DNA from: Monoraphidium neglectum
Taxonomy: Eukaryota; Chlorophyta; Chlorophyceae; Sphaeropleales; Selenastraceae
Assembly: GCF_000611645.1 (NCBI RefSeq)
Contig: NW_014013355.1
Location: 4,170 to 30,856, forward strand
Direction of reading: 5' to 3'
Length of the DNA: 26,687 nt
Below, piece after piece: positions 1-11,900 of the stretch (its first letter is position 1; every line of letters begins with the position of its first letter). Under the pieces are notes generated by a model. The model saw only the letters and a program-made list of their open reading frames with translations, searched no databases and was not told the DNA's origin. Position numbers and translations under genes: made by a program.

Positions 1-2708
1 GAGCCGGGGCGCGCGCTGGCGGGCGGCGTCGCGGCTGCGAAGAACGTCTGTAAAAGGCGAACAGGTGCTTCGCGTCAGGACAGCGAAAGCAGGCAGAGCT
101 AGAGTATAACGTCATACTGAGGTCTTAGTAGCGCGAACGATGGATCCGCAAGTCTCAGGGTAACCAGAAAACCCAGGTGCCAGCACCAGGCGTCGCGGCG
201 GCCCCCGCAGCCGGCGCCCCAGCCAGCCCGTCCCCGCGCCTTGAGCCGGCTCCTCGACGCCTCCAGCTGCTTGTGGCTCCTGAACCCGTGCTTCCCTAGC
301 TCCCTGGCCTCCGCCTCCTTCGCCTTCTCCTGCTGCTTGCGCGCCCTGCCCTCCTCCTTTCGCCGCCGCTCCTCTTCTTTGTCCGCCTCGCGCCGCGCCT
401 TCTCCTCGGCCTTGCGCGCGCGCTCGGCCTCGCGCTCGGCCTCCTTCCTGCGAAGTGGGTTGCGTGCGTGTGCAAGCAAGACAGCGTGCGGTGCATGTGA
501 GAGAGGGCAGTGATCGGAGGGGGTTCCAGGACGCGCGAATGGAGCACCCAAAGCAAGACGTACGTGCAAGCTTGCGTTGCGTTGCAGCATGAGATTGGGA
601 CGGCGTCCGACAGTGCGAGGCCTGACAAGGGCCACCGGCGCGGGTTGAGAAGATTCACCTGGCGCGCTCCGCCTCCTTCTCCAACTTGGCTGCCGACTTT
701 GCGGCCGACTTGCGCACGGACGCGGGCTGCGAGGCCGGCCGCTGTGAAGGTGCGGCGGGCGTGGCGGCCTGCGTGCTCATTGCGTCGCGGGCGCGGCGCG
801 AGGGCAGGAGGGCGGCGCGTCAGGGCGGGCGCGCTGCAGCGCGTTGGCAGTGCAAAGACTCCTGATGCATCTCCATCTCGATGCACCAGCCACTCTTCTT
901 AGAGCCCGCGTCCGCCAGTCAAACCCAAGTTAGTCTCCTCGCCCACCTCTGTCAATTGGGCGTCCTCCTCCATTGCCTCTGGGCCAGCAGCACCCCCGTC
1001 CGCCTCGGCACCAGACCCCGCCTCCTGCGCCACCGCCACCGCGGGCGCCACCGCCGCCGCGGCAGCCGCCACCTTGATCTGCCGCTTCCCGCCGCCGGCA
1101 GCCTTCCCAGCCGCGCCCTCGAGCGCCGCGCCCAGCTGCTCCCGGGCCGCCGCCAGGCCCGGGAGCTTCCGCAGCCGCGCGGCCGCGCGCGCTACCTTGC
1201 CCTCCAGCGCCTTGCCGGCGCCGTGCACTGACGCGGCTTCTACGAACGCTGCTGCCGCGCGCAGGCGGTCCTGCAGCGCCTTGCGGTGCTTGCGGTGGGG
1301 GTCCGCCGCGGCGCGCGCGGCCTTGGGTATGTGGCGGAGGTCCCGCAACTCCCAGCACCAGCAGTGCTCGGCCGCGGCGTCCTCGGCGGCGTCGAGGTTT
1401 GCCAGCGTGGCTGCGCGGCATGGGCGGCAGGGGCGCGCACGAGGGGTTGACGTGTGAGGCTGGCTGCTGACAGTGGAACAGGGGAACATCCGGCATAGCT
1501 GCACGCGACCAGGCTGGCGGGCTACCTCCGCAAGCCACCGTGTCCATGCAGCCCATGACGAATGGGTCGGCCGGCACCAGATCGCAAGTGCCGGCGCAAG
1601 AGCGCTGGCTGCGCGCGCCGCGCGTCCCTGGAGCGTAAGGCTCGGGGCCGCCCTGCTTACCGTCCTTAAGGCCGTACGACTTGCGCACGGCCAACTCCTG
1701 GACCAGGTTTCGCACCATCAGCGGCGTGACCGCCGCCGAGGCCGCAGCCGCGCCGCCGCCGCCGTCCCCGTCGGCTGCCGCCGCCGCGCGCGCCGAGTTG
1801 AGCGCTTCGCATACGCAGGCCGCCAGGGCGGTGAGGCCCTCGCTGCGCCCTTCCACCAGGACTGCCACCTGCAGTCCGACGCACGGTCGGCACAAGGGGA
1901 TGGGCACCCAAGAATGCATCAGCAGAATGCGATAACCCGCCGACTGGGCGTGCCTGCCAACTTGGCGATTGCGCTGCCGGTCGCACAAAACCCCCGTACC
2001 GACCCACGGCGATCCAGCACAGCGAGGTCGTGGGCGCGCCGCGCGCCGTTCGCCATGCATCGCCGGCCCCTGCGCGCGCCTGACCTCGTTCTTGATGTCG
2101 GCCTGCAAGGCCTTGCCGCCCTTCGAGCTGGGCGCCTGCTGCTCGGCGGCCGCCCGCAGGTCGAGACGCTTAGCGAGCTCCAGCTCCAGCAGGGGTATTT
2201 CCTGGGAGAGGGGAGCAAGCGGGTCTGTCGCCGTGCGTACAAGGGTACAGCAGGCTTGCCTGCCTGGTGCGGCGGGGTATGGTGCTGGCGCGAGCTGGTT
2301 GGCACAAGCTGGTTGCAAGCAAGCGCATTGGGACTGAGAAGGTGAGTGAGACGCATGAAGGGCGGCAAGGCAAGCGAGGCGATTGGGGGAGGGAGCGCGA
2401 AAAAGCGTATTACAGGTTGGCGTCGCGAACGCGCACCTGCTCGCACTGCGCCTGCAGCGCTGCTTTTTCATCTGCAGACAGCGCTGGCGGTGCCTCTGCT
2501 GCTCCCTTGCCGCTCTTGCCAGTCTTAGTCGTGCTGGCGACGGCCGCCTGCGAAGCAAGGGGCTCGGGCGCCGCCAATGCGTCTGCAGCGGCCAGCGCCC
2601 CAGCTGCCATTGCCACAGGCGCCGCCACGTCACCACCCTTCTTTTGGGCGGCCGCAGGCTTGGCTGATTCCTGTGGCATCTCTGCTTGCTGCCCATCCAT
2701 GTCCTGTC

Positions 2709-2763
<55 letters not shown>

Positions 2764-3267
2764 TTGCTGCTCCTCCCGCTGCCCTTCCCCGGGCGAGCCG
2801 TCATCCAGGAGGTCGATCACCATGGGCTCGCCGCCCGCATCGCCACTGGCTGCTTCGGAGCCTGCACAAGCCTTTTTATCCGTATGCCGCTCAGCATGCT
2901 CACAGCCCAGCTTGCCCGCAGCTGGGCCGTCCTGCTTGGCGACATGGGGCGTTTGCAGCATCAGCAAGGCGTGCACAGCGTCGTTTGTATTGTGGCATGC
3001 CATGCAGGCCAGTCGGCATGCACTTCGCGACATACATGGCTACCATGCTGCATACGTTCCAAGCCGCGGCATTGCCAGGGTCAGGCCCCGCTTCACCTGC
3101 GCGTGCTCCGCAACGATTTGATCCATGGCCACAGCACGGGTGTCCCTGCAGCTGAACGGGTCATCCGGGGCCGACTTGCTGACGTGCGGCTTACTTCCAA
3201 CGCCCTGGGTGCTGCGCTTGGCCGCTGCAGAGGAGAAGAGGGCTCGAATGTCTGTATCCTTTCCCAT
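1..3267 (-). CDS. FAS1: Chromatin assembly factor 1 large subunit (FAS1/CAF-1 p150-like), 5' part
   Basis: Large subunit of CAF-1, the nuclear histone chaperone that deposits H3-H4 on newly replicated DNA. Exon model (minus): 3267-3097, 2931-2437, 2201-2085, 1868-1661, 1410-947, 768-659, 447-240, 47-<1; all intron phases agree, giving about 606 visible residues. The first in-frame ATG is at 3267. Seen in order: N-terminus MGKDTDIRALFSS; acidic MVIDLLDD segment followed by Q17; LVQELAVRKSYGLKD joined across an intron to HCWCWELRDL; a highly charged KEAEREAERARKAEEK coiled coil; SRSRLK joined to TFFAAATPP at the left edge. Plant FAS1 has the same SYG...CLWCWETRDL block and then the KER coiled coil, so the family assignment is firm. 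The ED domain and C-terminus lie outside the window. Uncertain points: the acceptor of exon 6 (768 or 741), the acceptor of exon 2, and intron 7, which appears to use a GC donor. Confidence 0.88.
238..239 (-). other. Probable GC donor of a GC-AG intron in FAS1
   Basis: The charged exon ends CTCAAG|GCGCGG and the next exon starts after CCTTTTACAG at position 47. Joining them in phase 0 gives SRLK-TFFAAATPP, a hydrophobic FF motif after the coiled coil. The only phase-0 GT alternative nearby (GTTACC) would add about 20 residues of low-quality sequence (AGCGGRRDAWCW). Confidence 0.5.
2710..2760 (-). repeat. (CTG)17 / polyglutamine-coding CAG tract in FAS1
   Basis: Seventeen uninterrupted CTG units on the plus strand, read as CAG (Gln17) in FAS1 exon 2, just after the acidic VIDLLDD segment. 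It is a pure triplet microsatellite inside a coding exon, so its length probably varies between strains. Confidence 0.95.
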
Positions 3268-4580
3268 GCCTGGCTGAGGCACCTATCGCCGGCAGAGGAC
3301 TAACATTGATATCATAAGCACGTTTTATCAGAGCAGCATCGCGCTGGAGGCCCTTCGGCTCAGATCAGAAGTAGAGTTCAAAGCTGGAAGGATGCAGGTG
3401 GCCCTACTTGGTTACTTTAAGCGTGCAAAGTACATGTTTTATTCACTGTCTCTATACCTCTGTGATGCATAGCGTTTTGATGGGCGTCTTTTGATCTGTG
3501 ATGGCGGGAAAAAGCCGCCCACAGGCCACAAGGCCACAGCACAAGCAGCATTGTGAGTTACAGACAAGTTCAGGTACCTATGGGCCTGAAAATCGACATG
3601 CTATAAGAATGATTCATATTCAGGTCCCTGCCATGTAGCAACGGCCTTTTGTCGATCGCTGCTCAGCAATGGGCAATGCCAGGGTTGGCGTGGTGAAAGT
3701 AAGCGGCCTGCGACCATCAAGCACACTCAGAAACTGATGCAGGGTCTGTTTATCGGAACCTGATGCATCTGCGCAGCAATACTTCATCTGAGGCAGTCGG
3801 ATAGGGACACACTGCGGACCCGTTGCGCCGGCGGCGGCACAGCACTTCACACGGTGAATCCAAAAACTGCAAGGCAACAGGCGCAGCAAACAGCGTATGG
3901 TTGGCACCACCGCAGATTGACCTACATTGTTCTGTCACAAGCCCTAGGTAACTGGGCGGATTGGCTCTTGCCCTTGTGGTGGCTCACCCTTTGGTCGCCC
4001 TTAAACTGCACGGGCTCTCATGGGTCCAAACACCGCAGGTGTGGGTGCAAGTGAGCTTGTACCGCAAGAACGTCATCTACAAAAAGATCTGCAGGCCTCA
4101 TCACATTATAGTGGATCACGATGCATGCGTGCTCTTCCAGGAACACCTGCAGCGGCTTCCCCACCCTTCTCTGCCGGCACACTTGGGGTGACGCCTTCCC
4201 TTCCAGCGTTCCCTGGCAAAGGCTTGTTGTTGCCGTTGAAACTCCTAAATTATGTATGTACCTTACCGTCTTGATGCGTAACCGAATCACTCTGGTTCGC
4301 GGTGGCCACTGCCGGCCGCACTCACTCGCGACTCCGACGACGAGTGTCGTTCGGTCGAAGCAACCGAAGTGCATGGGCAGTCGTAAACGTGGTAGAGGCT
4401 TCAAAATCAAATATTGACTAGGTCAAGCACATCAACAGCAAGGCATCAGCGGTCACCGTCAGGAGACAGCAGCAGCGCTTCGTGACGCTCCTGTTGGCTG
4501 GCGCACCCGTGCTACGGTGCACGCAGCACTGGCAGAGCCCACACGGCGCAGGCCTGCAGACTTGGAGTCGCAGCCTGCAG
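3268..4580. other. Divergent intergenic region between FAS1 and subtilase A
   Basis: About 1.3 kb, more AT-rich than the flanking exons, holding the promoters of two divergent genes. It contains an E2F-type box at 3503-3511 and small inverted repeats at 4337-4368 (ACGAC/GTCGT and TTCGGT/ACCGAA). Short open frames on both strands (3620-3910, 3961-4191, 4018-4410) show no family I recognise and no consistent exon structure. Confidence 0.6.
3503..3511 (-). promoter_or_regulatory. E2F-type site TTTCCCGCC upstream of FAS1
   Basis: The minus strand reads TTTCCCGCC, an exact match to the E2F consensus TTTSSCGC, about 236 nt upstream of the FAS1 ATG and on its coding strand. Plant FAS1 genes are known E2F targets. 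Occupancy here is inferred. Confidence 0.55.
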
Positions 4581-4860
4581 ATGAGGGAGATGCCAGGGTG
4601 CCGATGGTGGCGCCTGGTCGTGGTGGCGCTGCTATTCACTGCGCCAGGGACACAAGGTGAGTGATTGCTGCTGTGAATTCCCGCAATGCTCACAAAGCAC
4701 ACACTGTGCAGCTCAGGAGGAAAGCGACAACAATATCAGATGTATTTTGTCACAATATATACCCTCCATCCCCGCAAGGCTTCCAGGCTGCTTGTGCCAC
4801 ACCTCGCAACTCACTGGATGCGCGCACCCCCAACCCCTTGTGCAGCCGCACGCATCAGCG

Positions 4861-4905
<45 letters not shown>

Positions 4906-7716
4906 GGGACAGCAGCAGCAGCAGTGGGCTCGCAGACTTCAGAGGTGACGGCAGCGCCGGGCGCAGGCGGGTGCTGAGCAGCAGGGATGAGCCCACCCAC
5001 GCGCGGCGGCGGCTGTTGGCGGCGCTCGGTGCTGGCCAGCCTCAAAACATGCTGGTAACATTCACAGTCAGCAATCAGCCCTCACAGGCACCAGCAGCGG
5101 CAATGCAAGCGGCAGGGGCGCTGGCAGCGGCAGGGGCTAGCCTAGGAAGCGAGGGGCGGGGCCCGTCACAGGCGCGCTTGGACGCGATCAAAGCCGTCAA
5201 AGCGGTCGTATTAGGCGCTGCCGCTCTTGGCGCCCCTGCAAACGGCTCCGCGGCGCTCAGGCCGCAGAGCGACGCCGCCGCAGCGCCCCCGGACGTCTCC
5301 GTCACGTCGGACTACCCCATGATGGCGGTTACGCTGGTGACTGTGCGCTCCAAAGTGGGCCTCGCGGCGCTCGAGGCCAACCCCAATGTGGCCGACGTCT
5401 TTGAAGACGACGTCGTCACCCTGCAGGACGCCCAGAGCCAGGCGCTGATCAACCAGCCCGAGGCAGCCGCCCTCGGCTACTTGGGGGCGGGCTGCAGCAT
5501 GGCGATGGTAGACACAGGTGAGGGCTGGGAGGCCTACGTGCGCTGCGGGGCTGCCGGCGTGACGTGCACCGCGGGTGCCGCCCCTTATCAGCGCCCCTCC
5601 GCCCCGCACGCGTTTGCGGGCCTTTTGACCATATGGTACAAATCAGGCAGGCGGTGTATGGATGAGGGTGGGGAATCGTGGGTACTGCGACTAAAAGACA
5701 CCCTGATGTACCCTCATTCGCAGGCCTCAATTACCTGTACCCCGATTTCGGGCCGTGCACCGCCGTCAACACGCCACCCGGCACGTGCCGTGTGGTGTAC
5801 ATGCATGACTTCAATGCCCAGGGGGATGACGGCGAGACAGACGACAGGACACGGCATGGCACGTGCACATCCGCCATCGCCGCTGCGGTGCGCAACTCAG
5901 GGACACCCCGCCCCAGGGCACTGCGCTGGCAGCTGTTAAGCAGGGCCCCGCCATGCGACTGCAAAAGACTCACATGCACACATGCAGGAACACACACGCG
6001 CCTCACATTGTGTCTGCTGTGTGACTCACACAGCAGAACGTCACATGTCAGTTGACACGCCATCCAATCACAGCGTTCAAACCCCCCACGCCCCACTTTC
6101 GGCGCGCTCAGGTCGCCCCAGGCGCCAAGTTGCTCGGCCTCGACATCTTTGGCGTCAACCCCAAGACGGGCGACATCGAGGCGAACACGTCCGACTACAT
6201 CGGGGCCATCAACTGGGCGATCGCCAACAAGGATGCCTACAACATATGTGTGATCTCAATGTCCTTCGGCGGCGCTAAGTCTTTCTCCAAGCCCTGCGGC
6301 ACGCTGCCGGACGCGATCGCCATCCAGGCGGCGCGCGACGCCGGCATCGTCTCCGTCGTCTCGTCGGGCAACCAGCGCTTTAAGAAGGGGCTTTCCCAGC
6401 CGGCCTGCGCCCCCGCGGCCGTGAGCGTCGGCGCGGTGTACACCTCCTCTGGCGGCTCTGGCGGCGGCGGCAACTGCTTCGACAGGGGCCCGCTCGCCGC
6501 CGACCAGGTCACTTGCTACAGCAACAGCGCGTCGTATCTCACGATGCTCGCGCCCGGGGATTACGTGACCGCGATCGGCATCACGCAGTCCGGGACCAGC
6601 TTCGCCGCGCCCCATGTGTCGGGGGCCGTCGCCGTGCTCAAGGCGGCGGCGGCGTGGGCGACGCCCGATGACATCCAGTCGGCGCTTACTAAAGCAGGCA
6701 AGCCCGTTTTCGACAAAGCCAACAAGATCACCAAGCCTCGGCTGGACCTTCTGAGATCTCTCAACATCCTCCTGGATGGCGCCCTGCTGACCATCAACGG
6801 CGGGGCCGTCGGCACCAACCTCCGCGCCGTGTCGCTCAGCCCTGTGCTGCTGCGGAGCGCCCCCGCGGGGGCCACGTGGTGCGCCAGCGACACGAACGCC
6901 AGCCCCAACGACTGCTGCGCGACGGCCGCGTTCACAGGCGGCAACCTCACGGCCACCCTGGCCAGCCCCGGCGACGGCAACAAGACCGTAAACTTCTTCC
7001 TGCGCGGCGGGGACGGCTGCGGCGCCCCGCTGATTGCGAAGGCGCAGGCGTCGATCTTGCTGGAAGCGACGCCGCCCTCCAATGTCAACATCACAGTGGT
7101 CCAGGGCGCCACCTATATCGACGGCGTCGGGTACCTGACGACTAACAAGGTCCAGGTCCAGATCACCGCCGAGGACGCCGGCGGCGTGACGCAGATGTGC
7201 ATCAGCTACAGCGCGAGCGCCAAGGCGCTGACCAAGTGCAAGTGGGAGCCGTTCTCGCCGGCGCCGGTGGCGCTGAAGCTCAAGACGTTCCAGGGCAGGC
7301 ACGTGCTGCGCGTCACGGTGCGCGACACGTTCGGCAACGAGGCGTCGGCGGAGCAGCAGCTCGTGCGGGACACGGTCAAGCCGAAGATGAGGGGCAAGCT
7401 GCAGGGCGTGGCCGGCGGAGGCGGCAACATCTCGTTGTCTTGGACCGCGGCGGAGGATGCGGTGGGCGTCGCGGCGTACATCCTAGTGTACCGCCCCGCG
7501 AAGCTCGCGCCGCCCTCTCAGTGCTCGACGGCCCCGCCGGTGAACGGCCCCTGGCCGCCGGCCGTCATCCCTGTGCCGCTGGCGCCTGGGCCTGGGGTCT
7601 TGTCCGCGGACGTGGGGGGGCTGATGACAGGGACTTACTACTCATTCCGTCTGTGCGCGCGCGACGCCGCGGGCAACGTCGCCTCAGGGCTCACGTGGGG
7701 CCAGCAGCTCGCGTGA
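4581..7716 (+). CDS. Secreted subtilisin-like serine protease, tandem copy A
   Basis: Subtilase (peptidase family S8), probably secreted. Exons: 4581-4656, 4846-5517, 5724-5887, 6112-7716; phases 1, 1 and 0 agree; 838 residues. The ATG at 4581 opens a signal peptide (basic CRWWR, then VVVALLF). Next come a Gln14 tract, an ARRRLL motif, and an inhibitor-I9-like propeptide region (NMLVTFTV to NVADVFEDDV). The catalytic residues are visible: Asp248 in MVDTG, His294 in TRHGT, oxyanion Asn391 in SSGNQ and Ser467 in GTSFAAPHV. After the protease domain, about 300 residues look like Ig/Fn3-type beta-sandwich repeats (DGNKTVNFFLRGGDGC; a CARDAAGN repeat near the end). Gene B downstream is a tandem duplicate with the same gene structure. 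The substrate is unknown; in volvocine algae a subtilase, sporangin/VLE, digests sporangial wall, so a wall-related role is possible but only inferred. Confidence 0.9.
4863..4904 (+). repeat. (CAG)14 polyglutamine tract in subtilase A
   Basis: Fourteen uninterrupted CAG codons immediately after the signal peptide, 18 nt into exon 2, followed by a shorter CAG run read in another frame as Ser. Copy B has an interrupted Q/P-rich version at the same place. Confidence 0.95.
6013..6037. repeat. 25-nt palindrome in subtilase A intron 3
   Basis: Arms TCTGCTGTGTGA (6013-6024) and TCACACAGCAGA (6026-6037) are perfect reverse complements around a single C. The palindrome lies in the intron 5888-6111. 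Confidence 0.9.
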
Positions 7717-8587
7717 GCGGCTCAGCCTCCTGGTAGCATGTCGCGCGTTGCTGCGACGTCGTTGTATAGAAAGCATCCGTTGCGGATGGCCCTTGCTTTT
7801 TATGCCTACCGGCGGTGGTCTACTGATCAGGCACTGCCTTGCCCTGCGCGCCAATAAACGCTCCCAGGCGTCCATTGATCCTGGCCGCGATTATTTATTC
7901 ATCTCTCAGCGCGATTGGGTTCACTTGCTGTGCTGCACTGGTAATAAGGTTGACCTCCTTTGTACAGGTGGCCGTGTGGGTGTTGGCAGCAACCACGCTG
8001 AGTGCTAACGCAATGGGATGGCGTCGACAATGCGCCAACGCCCCCAGCGGGGTGTGCCGGCACGCTAGCGCCAGGCAGCACATGTCGGGCCATTTTGTCC
8101 CCAAACCCTGGAGTCAAGCTTACCGTATCGAGGCAAGCTGATGCTGGTGTAGCAAAAGAGGATGCCTGGCTTTTGCTGGTCAGGCCTGATTGTCGCCACG
8201 CCCCCAGGTGGCTGGCAGGTGCATTGACCTGCGGGTGGCTGGGCACCGATGAACTGATGAACCAAAGCGCCCATCACTAGGAAGCGGTGCTGACGGTGCC
8301 TTTGGCAGTTATCTTTTCAACGCGTCGACCGCTGTTGCTCGTTCCTCGGACGACCTCTCAAAAGCAACGTCCCTTCACGGGTGCAGAGTCTCCTTCGGCT
8401 GTGGGCTTCCGCCACCGCATGGTGACGATTGAAGTGTTTAGAGTTTCTTCAATTAAAATTCTCGCTCGGCGAGGCCTAACTTCGCCGGTCACCAGTGAAC
8501 TGCAGCAGGGTGATAGTGCCGCAGCCCAAGCGCACGGTGGCAAAAGGCGGCAGCGGTTGCGAGCGCCGCTGGCGCCTGCACCGGCGC
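7717..8587. other. Intergenic region between the two subtilases
   Basis: 870 bp holding the 3' UTR of copy A and the promoter/5' UTR of copy B. A small hairpin (CATCCG TTG CGGATG) lies near 7774, and an AATAAA at 7853; no TGTAA was found. There is no extended match to the region upstream of copy A, so the duplicated unit appears to begin near the coding sequence. No gene is supported. Confidence 0.6.
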
Positions 8588-8896
8588 ATGGCTTGCGTGG
8601 CGCATGGACGTGTGCGGCGACTGGCGGGGCTGGGGCTGCTTCTTGTGATGGCTGCCACTGTGCCCGGTGAGCATCCTCGCCTTCATGGTGACCATGGCAA
8701 CTGTGACTCGCAGCCGACATCCCTGCAGATGACTCCAAAACGGTCGCTGGTGGGGAAAAGTCTGTGTGGCTTGGTGTATGTATCTGCTGTGTGCGTTGGG
8801 GTGCTTGCTTCCAGCCTCTGCACCCCGCTTCTGGTGCCTGAACAGGTGCAACTGCTGCTGTCACTGAGACCAACCAGCAGCAGCGGCGGCAGCAGG

Positions 8897-8927
<31 letters not shown>

Positions 8928-11900
8928 GCAGGCGCAGCAGGAGCAGCCGCAGCAGCAGCCGCAGGGCAGTGGTGCAGGAGGCAGAAGCAACGAATTTGCA
9001 AACAACAACGGCCACTTGCGGGTTGACGCCCATAGTGAGCCGCTGGCCGTCCACAGCCCCGCAGCCCAAGCCCGCTCTGCGAGGCGCCGCATGCTTGAGG
9101 CGCTGGCCGCGGGTGCTCACCACAACCTCCTGGTCACGTTCAATGTCGACAGCCAAGCGCAGCAGTCGCAGGCGCCCGCGGCAGGCGCGCCGGCGGGCGC
9201 GAGGGCCCCGGCCACTGCTGCGCGCCTGAGCGCATTTGCCAGCGCCAAGGCGGCTGTTTTTGGGTCTAGGGCTCTCGGGGTCGCGCCTGCCGCCGCAGGG
9301 GGAGGTGCGCAGCGCGCCGCGCCGCCGGATGCGTTCATCAGGGCAGACTACGATATGCTGCCCGTTGTGCTGGCCACGGTCACCAGCCAAGCGGGCCTGC
9401 GGGCGCTGGAAGCCGACGCCCGCGTGGCGGGCGTGTTCCCAGACTTTCTTGTGGAGCCGTCAGACGTATTCAGCAGCCCGCTCATCAATCAGCCAGCGGT
9501 GGTGGCCCAGAACATCACCGGCGCGGGCTGCGCAATCGCCGTCGTCGATACAGGTTGGCGGGACGCGTGTGCGGGCTGGCCGGACGGGGCTGGGAAAGCA
9601 GGGGGTAGTGAGAACAGCAGGGGCAGCGAATTGTGCATGTGTGTAGAGGGGAGAGAGAGCGGCGAGGATAGCACAGTGGCTTCATCACACGAGTTGATGT
9701 ATGGGGCCTACCTAGCAGCCAATGTCGAGTTTTGCCTTGTGCTGGGCAGCACAGCGGCTGATTATTATGGGGCGCGCCCGCGTGTGCTGCGGCATCGAAC
9801 GCCGGGCCTGCCATGCTGCATGGGGCTGGGCGCCCTGAGGGTTGGTGCCCTACTGCTGCGAGGGTTTAACGGGCAGAGCACCACGGCAGCACCATGGAAC
9901 ACGCGCTGCTGCTGCCTCGCCCCGTCCCGCGAGCAGGCCTGGACTACACTCAGCCCATCTTCGGCCCCTGCACGGCTGTCGGCAAGCCTGCTGGCACCTG
10001 CCGCGTGGTGTATGCACAGGATATCACCGCTGCAGGCGATGATGGGATGCTGGACGACTACACCAGGCATGGCACGTTTGTTGCAGCCGTTGCAGCCGAG
10101 GTGCGGGCCTGGTTGCGGGTCCCCTGTTGATTCCGAATGTGTGCATGCGCGTGGCTCGTCTGTATGAGGGGGCAGGGGCGGGTTGCGTGCGTGCGCGCAA
10201 GCACGCGCGATTGCGCTGTGAATATAAGAGTGCGTCCATTCACGGTTGCAAGTGCCCGTGTGTGTCTAAGCGTGTGAGCATCTGTGCGTGAGCAGCTGCA
10301 AGACATCCACACACAATGACAACCCTGACCCCTCACTTAACCCTTTCGCCCCACTCCTCGCGGCCCTTGCTCCACCCATTTACCCCAACCAGATCGCGCC
10401 TGGCGCCAGCCTGATCGGCCTGGACGTGTTCTACCCCAACCCCAAGACCGGCGCGCCGGCCGCCAACATATCCGACGTGATCGGCGCCGTCAACTGGGCG
10501 ATCGCCAACAAAGACACCTACAAGATCTGCGCAATCAACCTCTCGCTGGGCACCAACAAGGCCGTGTCCAAGCCCTGCGGGCAGCAGCCCGCGGCGGTCG
10601 CTATCCAGGCGGCGCGCGACGTCGGCATCGTAACCGCGGTCGCCTCCGGCAACGAGAAGTTCAAGCGCGGCCTGGTGCTACCGGCGTGCGCGCCCGCGGC
10701 GGTCAGCGTGGGCGCGGTGTACGTCGCGAAGTTTGGGTCCTCTGGCTGCAGCAAGGACGCCCCCGTTTTGCCGGACAAGGTCACCTGCTACAGCAACAGC
10801 GCGTCGTACCTCACGATGCTCGCGCCTGGGGACTCCATCTTCGCGGCGGGCTCGACGGTTTCGGGCACGAGCTTTGCCGCGCCGCACGTGGCCGCCGCGG
10901 TCGCGGCGCTGAGGCAGGCGGCGCCGGGGCTGGCGGCGGACGACATGGTGGGGGCGCTGACAAAAGGCGGCAAGCCGATCCTCGACAAAGCCAACAAGAT
11001 CACCAAGCCTCGGCTGGACATGCTCAGGTCGCTCCAGATCATCCAGAACGGCGCCCTGCTGACCATCAACGGCGGCGCAAATGGCACAAACTCCCGCGCT
11101 TTGTCGCTGAGCCCGGTGCTGCTGCGGAGCGCCCCCGCCGGGGCCACCTATTGCGCCAGCGATACGAGCGCCAGCCCTGACGACTGCTGCGCGACGGCGT
11201 CTTTTACGGCGGGCAACCTCACGGCCACCCTGGCCAGCCCCGGGGACGGCAACAAAACCGTAAACTTCTTCCTTCGAGGCGGGGACGGCTGCGGCGCCCC
11301 GCTGATTGCAAAGGCGCAGGCGTCGATCTTGCTGGATGCGACAGCAGTGTCGCTGACAGTCTCAATCACCGCGGGCGTAACCGTGACCAACGGCCTCCTC
11401 GTCATCACGGACCCCAAGAGCCAGATCCAGATCCAGATCACCGCCAGCGATGCAAACGGCCTCGGACAGATGTGCATCACCCAGAGCGCGAGCGCCAAGG
11501 CGCTGACCAAGTGCAAGTGGGAGGCGTTCTCGTCGGCGCCGTTGACGGTGGCCCTGAAGGGATTCCAGGGCAACCATACTTTGCGCGTCGCCGTCAGGGA
11601 CGCGTTTGGCAACGAGGCAACCTGGCAGCAGATCCTGATCCGTGACACGCGCGCGCCGGCGCTCAAACAGTTCAAGGGCGTGCAGAGCGGCCCCACTTCT
11701 TTCGAACTGTCGTGGGCGCCGGGGAGCGACGCCGTGTCAGGCGTCGCGTTTTTCACTTTGGTGTACCAAGCCGGCTCCACCGCGCCGGCGGCGCGGTGCC
11801 CCGGCGGCACGGCCGTCCCCTTGGCGCAGGGGCCCGGCGTGCTGTCTGCGACCGTGGCGGGCCTGGCGGCCGGCGGCACGTATTCGTTCCGCCTTTGTGC

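Noticed and set aside
930..2804. A 624-codon open frame on the minus strand
   Set aside because: It crosses several introns of FAS1; only the stretches matching FAS1 exons are coding, and the real exons switch frame with good splice sites.
4018..4410. 130-codon minus frame, and an overlapping 76-codon plus frame at 3961-4191
   Set aside because: Neither shows a family I recognise, a supporting intron structure or a signal; they lie in a promoter region and compete on opposite strands.
6256..7302. 348-codon minus frame opposite subtilase A exon 4
   Set aside because: It is an antisense shadow of high-GC coding sequence; the plus strand encodes the full subtilase domain with catalytic residues.
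7853..7858. AATAAA as polyadenylation signal for subtilase A
   Set aside because: Chlorophyte genes mainly use TGTAA; a single AATAAA in an AT-richer spacer is not sufficient evidence.
8240..8295. TGATGA followed by CTGA, resembling box C/D of a snoRNA
   Set aside because: The boxes are only about 35 nt apart and there is no terminal stem or second box pair.
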